Shown piece by piece: positions 49,500 through 58,701 of a stretch of 64,000 nucleotides of DNA; within the stretch, counting starts at the first letter, position 1, and each line of letters starts with the position of its first letter. Both the position numbers and the translations under genes were made by a program. This DNA comes from Phascolomyces articulosus (taxonomy: Eukaryota > Mucoromycota > Mucoromycetes > Mucorales > Lichtheimiaceae), in assembly GCA_025677815.1 (NCBI GenBank), contig JAIXMP010000001.1, positions 1 through 64,000 on the forward strand. The letters are read 5' to 3'. The notes under the pieces are model-generated. The model did not search any database, was not told the DNA's origin, and saw nothing but the letters and a program-made list of their open reading frames with translations.

Positions 49500-50850
49500 T
49501 TTATATTGATCCGTCCAATTATCCTTGTATATATTGATATCCACGGATATGCTGATCAACGACTTCATGGGTTGTATATCATCGTAATGGTCTACACCAT
49601 TACATGCTGCCAGGGTGTTGGTATGCATCAAGTTCTGCAAGTATTTTACACACAATTGGCCATTTACTGCTTAAGTGGTGGATTCTGCGTAGTGAGGTTA
49701 GTTTCGATTTTGGGAGCTGATTTAGGATGTGAGAGAGAGGATCTTCATGGTATTATGGTAACTGTAGACGATGGTGCATGTGTAGACAATGTATAGCATG
49801 TTTCTTTGTAAGTATTTGTGAGGGGCATCTTGGACAAGGTTTGGGTCTTCTACCTGGAAGCCAACCAAACCTCCATCTGATACAGCGGCTTCTTTCCTTG
49901 TTTGTCATTGGGATCCACATTATTGGACCAACACCTAATTTCGGGAGACAGGCACATACTAGTTTTGCACCCGTCAGTGTAGAATGTATATTTTCGAAAG
50001 TGTCAACTAAGTATTAGTGGATGATTGTCTTAAGCATTATTCCAGAGATATCATTGTATAGTTGTGGGAGAAGGTTTACAATATCTGATTTGTTGCAAAG
50101 TTTGCTCCAGTAACTTCTTTTTTGTGCTTCGAATCCTGGTAGCAATTGTGTTAGGAGTGCATCTTCAGGTAAAAATTGTGCTCTGTATACAAATTTGACT
50201 TGCAATGTTGCTATTCGTTCTGACATACTTGGTAATTCAGTGAGATGGCGCATGATTTTTGTTTCGGATTTAGAATGTGTACTGTAAATTATACGAATGC
50301 ATTGGTTTTGAGCTTTTTCAATATTAGCTAGTTGTGGTGTGGTAAAGGTTAATATGGCTAGTCTATACTCGGGTTTAGGCCTTATAAATTGTGTGTAGAG
50401 CTGACTGGGTAGGATTCTAGAGAAGCCATAAGGGCTGAGGCCAATATTGTTTAGAACTCGTATGCTGTTAATAGCTAAGATTGTGTTACGTGTAACTAGC
50501 TGTTGTGCATCTAGATAACCCTTATTGTTGATCGGCACCCCAAGATAAGTAAAAGAAGTTTGGTTTGGATTGGGATTTCATATAGATGATAAATGTGTTC
50601 TGCATTAGCTGACAGTATGATAGCACATTTTATTGGGTTCCATCTATATCCTAGATCAAGACTGTGTTGTTGGCAGAGATTAAGTAGATTCTGCATGTTG
50701 TTTGCTGTACTAATGAGTACCACATCATCTGCATATAGGAGGTATTGAATATTTGGGAGTGGACTTGTAATGTCCAAAGTTGAACGTTGCTCTCTACTAT
50801 GTTGTTGGCATGGAATGGTTGTAGTTTACTGGTTTTTTCCAAATTATTTG
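49500..50850 (-). mobile_element. Decayed non-LTR (LINE) retrotransposon, 3' half
   Basis: Minus-strand translation shows the reverse-transcriptase catalytic block NIQYLLYADDVVLIS at 50700-50765, then YRWNPIKCAI and, after a frameshift near 50550, TYLGVPINNKGYLDA, a long thumb/linker region (SIRVLNNIGLSPYGF, EYRLAILTFTTPQL), and a final cysteine/histidine block CPRCP..HAIHCLHMHH at about 49770-49835 typical of the LINE C-terminus. Frames are broken by a frameshift and several stops. Sequence 5' of the YADD block is missing: the homology stops within about 70 bp of the inverted-repeat element at 50851. I found no LINE sequence on the far side of that element. Confidence 0.8.
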
Positions 50851-51378
50851 CGCCAATAAGGATGAGATTTTGCGTTTCCACAGAATTTTTTTGCGTCACT
50901 TGTGAAGGGTTTTGCGTTATCTAGGGAACAAATTTGTGCCAGTAATGTTGCATTACAAGTTTTGTGTTCCTATTTTTGCGTCGCTCTGCTTATCTATTTT
51001 TATAACGCGAACAAAGTGGCTAGATGAATTCTGATCGAAGTTGAAGCAAATCAAGACAGCATCAGCATTATTGTTCTTAGGTTTAATATTATTAATATAA
51101 TAGGTGTTCGAAGAGACAAATTGAGTAAGAAAGATCGATTATTGACCTCGAGAATAACGGAAGGTATTTTCTTTGTTGTTATATAGTAGTCTTGTAATAA
51201 AATAAAAGTTGGTACATACAGTGTTTCGGGAATTACTAGTCACCCATTTTGAAATCAGTGTCGCACCTGGAGAAAAGGGGTATCGCATTTTCACCTGTCG
51301 CATTTTTTAATGCTTGTTTCTGAAACCACAATATTTTTTTTAATAGAGCGTAAAAAATGAACTGGTGTGAACTAGAGC
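50851..51378 (+). repeat. Left terminal inverted repeat (528 bp)
   Basis: Reverse complement of 54110-54641 except for a 4-nt deletion (AAGACAG versus AAGTAAGACAG), an A/G change a few bases later and a T/C change near the inner end. The outer 135 bp contain four direct copies of TTTTGCGT (50868, 50889, 50910, 50974), candidates for transposase binding. Confidence 0.93.
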
Positions 51379-51508
51379 TTAAAAAATTGCACCGGTGTGA
51401 ACCAGTGTGAACCGGAGCTAGTTAAAAAAATAAACCAGTGTGAACCAGAGCTTAAAAAATTGCACCGGTGTGAACCGGAGCTAGAACCAGTGTGAACCGG
51501 AGCTTCCT
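51361..51508 (+). repeat. Left subterminal repeat array
   Basis: Short array of the unit containing GTGTGAACCGGAGCTAG and TTGCACCGGTGTGAACC, in the opposite orientation to the right array. Two canonical CACCGGTG palindromes. It ends 40 nt before the recombinase-like gene start and may form its promoter. Confidence 0.85.
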
Positions 51509-51548
51509 CTCTTCCTTTGTTCTTTACTCTTCATATCTCTTTATCAGA

Positions 51549-52891
51549 ATGAATATTACAGAAGGCCAGGCATTATGCATGCTCTTTTCAATGGAGTGCA
51601 CAGAAGAAAACATTAGCCTGTTGACCAAGAAACTTGAAAGCTATGAAGAACTTCTATTGTGCTACGAGACACACCCACTGAACCCTGTACTTGTCACTAA
51701 GTCACGAGTGTTTTCCTTGCCTTACACGTTTAAACGCTATTTGATTGAGTCACCTACGGCAAATCATGCAACAAATGAAGTAAAATTATGTATGTAATCT
51801 AAGAATGTTTGCACTTGTATGATTCTAATATGCACTCTTGTTTTTTTCTTGTAATGAAGCGTCTGGTACGCATGTAGTTCAATTTATAAATGCTGCCTTC
51901 TGTGCCAATGAAGTACCAAACAACCCCGCATATACTCAAGAAGATATTACTTCCAAGGATATCTTTACTTCCATTCTGCCTTATACCGATATCTTTGACG
52001 AAAAAACGGTTCTTGGATTTTCTCAATGGTGCGTGAAGAATAAACCTGGATTCATAACGTTGCCGGTCACCAGAAAACGAAAACACGGTGTTAATGCCAG
52101 AACCCGGCAGCTATACGTCCTAAAAAAAGAATATTTAGGTAAAGCTACATAGTTGTGTCATACTGCTCTATTATACTAATTGTCTTTTTTTTTTATTACA
52201 TGGTAGCTAATTTGGCTAAGAACATTGTCATGTTCTTACCCAACCATCAAAATTACATCAAACAACTGAAAGAAGAAGGATACGAAATTGTTGGTTACGC
52301 GCGGAAGTCACCTGGGGAACAACCAAACCGATTAGCAAATTTGACAGCCATGGTGAACAAACTGAAGGAACGATCTTTTGTAGATAAATGCTTTATATCA
52401 AGAGTTAGCAATGCTTCTGACGAGCTAGGAGAACGAGACCTGCGTGACACATCAACTTCGAACATACCAGGAACCCACGGAAATACCCAAGGTATGTTGT
52501 ACGTTATTATATCTATAAACAAAGATAATTATATACCTGACCCTCCTACTTTTTAGATATGATCGGTCACATTGCTTCTAGCAACAAGAAAATATGCCTC
52601 GTTGTCATTGACTACGCTGGCTTCAGCACAAACCAACAGAATATTTATGATTTTGTCCAGTAAGTTATTAACTTATAAAACCGAACATGTTAATTTTTTT
52701 ATGTCCAAACTTGTTAATAGACTAACATTTCTTTTACAAGTAACCACAAGGCATTGGAAAAGATAATCATCGACCAAATACCGTATTACAACCAAACAAC
52801 ATGCTTTACTAGAAGTCAAATACTGGATGATATTTCAGTTCTCTCTGTATTTGACTGCCGAATGAAGACTTTACAACGATCCAAGGCTTGA
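51549..52891 (+). CDS. Transposon-encoded serine-recombinase-like protein, 5 exons, 352 aa
   Basis: Exons 51549-51789, 51860-52138, 52207-52491, 52557-52659 and 52741-52891 sum to 353 codons, all in phase. Residues 1-80 form an N-terminal domain (MNITEGQALCMLFSME, LNPVLVTKSRVF) shared with the second gene of the element. A middle region has a basic block (PVTRKRKHGVNARTRQ). The C-terminal half has a predicted beta-alpha pattern: EGYEIVGYARKSPGEQ, then TAMVNKLKERSFVDKCFIS, RDL, and ICLVVIDYAGFST. This tracks the serine-recombinase order (Y-A-R-x-S, then LVV..LDRLSR). However, the D-R-x-x-R arginines read D-Y-A-G-F, so the active site is degenerate, differently arranged, or the similarity is only structural. 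No DDE triad was recognised. It is the only candidate transposase of the element. Confidence 0.8.
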
Positions 52892-53014
52892 ATAAAATAA
52901 ATACAACCTTTTTTATATTTTTATTATATCATTTGATACCATAAAAATGATGCTCTCCTATTTTAAAATAATTTATCAATATAATAAATAGTCTTCATTT
53001 GCAAAGTTCCCCGT

Positions 53015-53236
53015 TCAAAATTCTTTTCCAGTAGAGGAACGGTATCTCTTGTAATGATGAGGTTCTGCCAAGATTTTTTTGCGAGTGACCAAGACAGGTT
53101 TTTCATAATCGTTTTCAAAACAGATGTCTAATTCCCCAAGATCGTCAATCCTTTTCAATAGTCTTGCGGCATTTTCATGGTTAAATTCTACACTGTAAAA
53201 CATGCAGATGGCTTGTTCCCTTGTTATATCTTCCAT
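53015..53236 (-). CDS. Stand-alone N-terminal-domain paralogue of the element's recombinase-like protein, 73 aa
   Basis: Minus-strand frame from ATG at 53234-53236 to TGA at 53015-53017. Its product (MEDITREQAICMFYSVEFNH, then KPVLVTRKKIL and HHYKRY) aligns end to end with residues 1-66 of the neighbouring gene. By eye about a third of positions are identical, including PVLVT and KRY. It stops just where the larger protein continues, and no in-phase splice onward was seen. It faces the larger gene tail to tail, and its start is about 75 nt from the right subterminal array. It may be a truncated second copy or a regulatory (repressor-like) short product. Confidence 0.65.
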   Translation of the reverse strand: MEDITREQAICMFYSVEFNHENAARLLKRIDDLGELDICFENDYEKPVLVTRKKILAEPHHYKRYRSSTGKEF

Positions 53237-53309
53237 TTGCAGTTGAGATCAAATACAAGATTGCAGAAAAAATTGGCGAGGGCATGTTCCAAACTTTACA
53301 CTGGTTTAT

Positions 53310-54130
53310 TTTTTTTATACAGCTCCGGTTCATAGCGGAGCAATTTTTTTAAGCTCTCGTTCACACTGGTTCACACTGGTTAACTAGCTCCGGTTCACAC
53401 CGGTGCAATTTTTAAGCTCTGGTTCACACTGGTTTATTTTCTTTAACTAGCTCCAGTTCACACTGGCTCACTAGTTTATCTTTTTAACTAGCTCCGGTTC
53501 ACACCGGTGCAATTTTTTAAGCTCTGGTTCACACCGGTTCACACTGGTTTATTTTCTTTAACTAGCTCCGGTTCACACCGGTGCAATTCTTTAAGCTCTG
53601 GTTCACACCGGTTCACACTGGTTTATTTTCTTTAACTAGCTCCGGTTCACACCGGTGCAATTCTTTAAGCTCTGGTTCACACTGGTTCACACTGGTTCAC
53701 ACTGGTTTATTTTCTTTAACTAGCTCCAGTTCACACTGGCTCACACTATTTATCTTTTTAACTAGCTCCGGTTCACACCGGTGCAATTTTTTAAGCTCTG
53801 GTTCACACCGGTTCACACTGGTTCACACTGGTTTATTTTCTTTAACTAGCTCCAGTTCACACTGGCTCACACTATTTATCTTTTTAACTAGCTCCGGTTC
53901 ACACCGGTGCAATTTTTTAAGCTCTGGTTCACACCGGTTCACACTGGTTTATTTTCTTTAACTAGCTCCGGTTCACACCGGTGCAATTTTTTAAGCTCTG
54001 GTTCACACCAGTTCACACTGGTTTATTTTCTTTAACTAGCTCTGGTTCACACTGGTGCAATTTTTTAAGCTCTGGTTGACACTGGTTCACACTGGTGCAA
54101 TTTTTTTAAGCTCTGGTTCACACCAGTTCA
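53310..54130 (+). repeat. Right subterminal tandem-repeat array, expanded
   Basis: Units of about 65-75 bp with the shape TTTAACTAGCTCCGGTTCAC, CACCGGTGCAATTTTTTAAG, CTCTGGTTCACACCGG, then ACTGGTTTATTTTC. I count about seven CACCGGTGCAA copies and further CACTGGTGCAA variants. Higher-order units containing TTCACACTGGCTCACACTATTT recur at about 53735 and 53863, showing segmental amplification. Long open frames here are artefacts of the repeat. Confidence 0.93.
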
Positions 54131-54641
54131 TTTTTTACGCTCTATTAAAAAAAATATTGTGGTTTCAGAAACAAGCATTAAAAAATGCGACAGGTGAAAA
54201 TGCGATACCCCTTTTCTCCAGGTGCGACACTGATTTCAAAATGGGTGACTAGTAATTCCCGAAACACTGTATGTACCAACTTTTATTTTATTACAAGACT
54301 ACTATATAACAACAAAGAAAATACCTTCCGTTATTCTCGAGGTCAATAATCGATCTTTCTTACTCAATTTGTCTCTTCGAACACCTATTATATTAATAAT
54401 ATTAAACCTAAGAACAATAATGCTGACGCTGTCTTACTTGATTTGCTTCAACTTCGATCAGAATTCATCTAGCCACTTTGTTCGCGTTATAAAAATAGAT
54501 AAGCAGAGCGACGCAAAAATAGGAACACAAAACTTGTAATGCAACATTACTGGCACAAATTTGTTCCCTAGATAACGCAAAACCCTTCACAAGTGACGCA
54601 AAAAAATTCTGTGGAAACGCAAAATCTCATCCTTATTGGCG
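54110..54641 (-). repeat. Right terminal inverted repeat (532 bp)
   Basis: Reverse complement of the left repeat; carries the 4 extra bases. Ends CCTTATTGGCG at 54641, immediately followed by unrelated sequence. Confidence 0.93.
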
Positions 54642-56249
54642 TACCTGAACTAAAGTTTCTAATACAATAAACTGGGAATGTCTTCGCTGAAATATTTCAC
54701 CAAGAGACCAATGTGACACATACATATAAAAAGCTGCACAACTTTTTATTTCGTACACACACGCCATTTTTCAGCTTCTTTCTTTCTTCTTCACTTTGAA
54801 TTCTTCAAAAAAAAAATATCATAATAAAATATATATTACGTATCTCCAATGAGTGTGTGATGGTTTATATGACCAGGAGGAGCAATAATAAAGCATGTAA
54901 TGATATATAGAAAGATGTCTTCCATATACTTTTTCTTGAGAGTATGTCCGCTTTAAAAAGAGTGCTTTATTATACCCTGCCACCAGCAACAGAAATATAA
55001 TAAATCTGCTTGTTTTTGGGACATGAGTAAAACAAAAAAAAAGTCTGGTGTTCTTCTTCCAATTAATATGTCTTTAATAATAATATATATATAACCACAC
55101 TTCTCGTATAGTCATACTCATCTTGCTGGTGAAGACTTTAAGAAGGCTCATAATTTTTCATGCATTATTTTAATAAGCAATAAAGCAAAAATTGACGTGG
55201 TATCAATAATAGTTGCTTTTCAATTAACTGTTATGATGCTATATGATATACACTTTTGCGTAATGTAAAATGAAAGGAAAAATATTCTGGTGATTGGTAT
55301 TATTTTATTCCTATAATGATGCTACTCTATTTAAAAAACGTATAAACTATCATCCTTTTTCTTTTGAAACTGTTTATTATATATATTGCTCATCAGTGAA
55401 AAAAATATATTTTGAAATAATGCCTACTTATTTAAGAATGTGCAATCATATAAAGTTTTGACATGGGAAAGTAGTTATGTTTTCAGTCTCCTTCAGAGCA
55501 TAGATGAGTTTTATTTTGGCCAATCAATTGCCTGAGCCTCATCGGCTGCGGGATCGTCGCCGACTGACCGATCCATTTTTTACAATTCTTTACGTCATTA
55601 CCGTTCCTTTTCAAGAACTTCTCAATGTATTCCTTTTTTCTTTTTTGCATAGTACATCAAGAATGTATTTCATCCATTAAAGATAGGCCCTCGATGTTTG
55701 GATTGTTATTTTATAATTGTCGAATAAGTATTTGATGAAGATTTGCATTAAAACAGGTGTAACAATTGAAAACTCCGGATTGCCGCGCACAAGTTGTGAT
55801 CATTTTGGCACAGTGATCATGCCTTTATGTTTAACTTTACCATAGAAGAATGTATTAATAATTGTAAAAAAGATATGCTTAATAGGACAATGGATATATA
55901 CTATTTTTTTTTGTATTACTCATATAAATGATAGATTCATTGCTCAAATAATTATGCCAGATATATATTGAAACAATAAAGCAGTAGACTATGATGACAC
56001 GGATCTCGGTAGATTGTGACAGCAATTCACCGAGAGAGATATTCAGCGCATAAACTTTATATCCTTTTGGCATCGATTGAATGTAAAAAGGTTAGCCCGT
56101 CGAACTATAGAATAAAAAATAACCAAATATGGAAAGATATTTGATCTAAAGTGAATTAAAACTATAAATATTCGATTTTTGTTTTTTAATTACAACTCCA
56201 TCTTACTCTTTTTCATCCATCATTATATAACTACTATAATATCATTGTC
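54642..56249. other. Intergenic, 1.6 kb, no gene seen
   Basis: AT-rich. A GC-richer patch at 55505-55580 contains a CCAAT word (GGCCAATC) and an imperfect inverted repeat CGGC..GCCG. No coding exon recognised. Confidence 0.4.
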
Positions 56250-57571
56250 ATGTCTTCTTCTCAACGAGCTTGCTGTACAATTCCTCCCGTTGCCAGTAAT
56301 TACGAACCTGTTGGTACCCTTGAAACGATCAAGAGTGATACTGTCCCCGAAATGTCCGTCTATGTTGTTGGTCCAAAGGTAAAATTCGTCTCAATACTAT
56401 TCTGTTTTTTTATCGACACAATGTATGAGATAGTTATTTATTTATAACTCCATTTTTGATTCTATATATACAGGATACCAAGAAAGCCGTGATAGTCTTT
56501 TATGATATTATGGGATTCCAGTAAGTAATTAATTTAATATAAAGTTATGTTATCATCACATTTTCTTATATTCTATGAAACGCTCAATGTATACTCAATA
56601 CTTACATCATCTGCTATTATTATAGCAATAATACTAAACAATTTTGCGATATTCTTGCTAAATATTGTGGTTACAAAGTCCTTCTTCCTGACTTTTTCCG
56701 TGGTAGTTCATGGGACCCTTCTCGTATGACACCTGAAGATATACCAAAGCTGATGGCTTGGATTGGTGAAATTGGTACTATCCAAAAGGTAAATAAATAT
56801 ATTATTAGTATACCACACAAAAATTACCCTACAGTTTTGAAAATCTAATATTTTTTTTTGACACATATAGATTCGTCCTGATGTTGACCTTCTTCGCGAA
56901 TGGTTAGAAAAGCAAGGGGTTATACAAGCCGGTCTTGTAGGATTCTGTTGGGGGGCAAAAGTATATCACAATTTTCTTATTGAAATCTTAAAAAAGGCAT
57001 TATAGATTATTTACTAATCTATATTATAATAGGTAGCTATTCAAGTAACTGATGAAGGTTCCTTTTTTGGTGGTGCTGCTCTTATTCATCCTTCCATGGT
57101 TGATATTAAAGATGCTGAAGCAGCAACTGCTCCTGTCTTGGCTTTACCCACAAAAGATGAACCCGATATGGTAACAAGATACTTATGCTTTTTCTTTCGT
57201 ATATATTACACCACTCTATTGTATATATAATAATCTATATATTTAACAATATTACCCATTCTTCTATTTTATTATTTTAGACTGAATATATGAACGTATT
57301 GGCAAAGAAGCCATTTGGTGATAAATGCAAGCATTATCGATTTGATGGTATGATGAATAAACTCAGCACTTTGTTCATTCTATTGTAATAATACAATGGC
57401 AATTGAATTCTAACAATTTTTTTTTTTTTGGAAAAAAAAATAGATATGCAACATGGTTTCTGTGCTGCTCGTGGCGACTTTTCCGATGAACTTAACAATA
57501 AGCGTGCCACTGAAGCCATTCAAATGACAGCCGGTTTCTTTGATGAAGTTCTTACAAACACAAGCTTGTAA
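56250..57571 (+). CDS. Dienelactone hydrolase-family protein, 7 exons, 253 aa
   Basis: Exons 56250-56378, 56474-56520, 56626-56788, 56871-56960, 57033-57170, 57281-57347 and 57444-57571 total 254 codons in phase. An alpha/beta-hydrolase of the dienelactone hydrolase family: N-terminal ACCTIPPVASNYEPVG, strand KKAVIVFYDIMGFH, YKVLLPDFFRGSSWDP, the nucleophile elbow GLVGFCWGAK (Cys about residue 139), an Asp in LPTKDEPD (about 185-188) and the His in DDMQHGFCAARGD (about 215). That is the Cys-Asp-His triad expected for the family. The length of about 250 is typical (yeast AIM2 and relatives). The physiological substrate is not predictable; fungal members are soluble cytosolic or mitochondrial esterases. 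Confidence 0.93.
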
Positions 57572-58701
57572 ATTAGTTTATCATTTTATATGTAATAAAA
57601 ACTATAAATATCTACAATATCGATATTTCCAAAAAAAAAAAGGATAATGTTCAATTAATTTACCTGAATATACGAAAGCATTGATTTCAATCGCGCTAGT
57701 GTATAAAGAAACTGTTGTATTCTAATAATAAAAAGGAGACATAGTAAGATACATCAGGTGAAATGGTTAGGATTCCAATTTTTAAAAGTGAATTAGTAAA
57801 TCAATAATAATATCACTCATAGAATAGGACAAGGCAAGTATAACCACTGTCTTATATTCTGTGAAGTGTTTTTTTTTGAAAAGATAATTATTTCAAGTTT
57901 GAAACATTTTTGTTGTAGGCGGGTGTAAATCATGGATTGACATACAAATAAGCACATTGGGTTTGTTCATTCGATTTATAGAATAGAAAGAAGAATGATC
58001 TAAAGAAAAGTGTACATTATAAAAAAATGGAAAAAGTAACAATTGATATGTAGAAGGTTCTTTGAGTAGATATAAGCGATAATAGGTAGTGGTATTTGCA
58101 TCATAAATGAAAATATTGGATTTAAACTTTGGTTGTGGTGACCTATATAGAAAAAAGTTAAAATGAAATGCAAATGATGGGAAAATTTTCGGTTGATACA
58201 TAAATTTTGTTCTTGTATTAGTGCTTTACCTCAAATTACCATATTGAAGCAACGATATCACCATTACAGTAAATATTTTTTTCATGCAGATTGTGTACAT
58301 TTCCTTACGGTTACCTTCAAAGGCTACTATGTAAGAAATAATAAGGTGTGGTCATCCTAAGGACATATGTTATTTTCTCCCACTGATTGTTAACATTTTT
58401 TGTTGTATATATTCTTTGTACATATGTGTAGCGAGTGGGCCAATATGAAGATGGAACAAGGTTAAGAAAAGGTTTGGGGGCTACAGAGAAGGAACAATGA
58501 AAACCCATTTTAATATATAAGATTTTCTGCCATTGATCCATTTCACAACGATAATTACTGCTTTTTTTCTCACTGAATCCTTCACACACAGGCAGATTTT
58601 AAAAGTGCGCTCCTATTTTTGACTTTTGACGCGATCTTTTGCATTTTTTCCCCTCCTTTTCTTACTTGTTACCTGTACAACAGCAACAGACAGCACTCAT
58701 A
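57572..58701. other. Intergenic between DLH and UBA2
   Basis: Two minus-strand frames (57893-58201 and 58317-58589) are Tyr/Phe/Ser-rich with no family features and several stops between them. I did not call a gene. TTGACGCGATC lies about 75 nt before the UBA2 start. Confidence 0.4.

Larger units (their letters stand above)
50851..54641. mobile_element. 3.79-kb terminal-inverted-repeat transposon with recombinase-like gene
   Basis: Bounded by near-identical inverted repeats (50851-51378 and 54110-54641), beginning CGCCAATAAGGATGAG at the left and ending with its reverse complement at the right. Inside each terminus are arrays of a subterminal repeat, and between them two convergent genes encoding proteins that share an N-terminal domain. 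I see no obvious target-site duplication: left flank ends ..AAATTATTTG, right flank starts TACCTGAACT. The terminal repeats differ by only one 4-nt indel and two substitutions that I can see, which implies recent insertion or recent homogenisation. Confidence 0.9.

Noticed and set aside
53581..54252. Long plus-strand open frames in the right repeat array
   Set aside because: They are translations of the tandem GTTCACACYGG repeat; no start context, no domain, and the repeat explains the lack of stops.
58317..58589. Minus-strand 90-codon frame upstream of UBA2
   Set aside because: No recognised motif, and stops interrupt continuation to the frame at 57893-58201.
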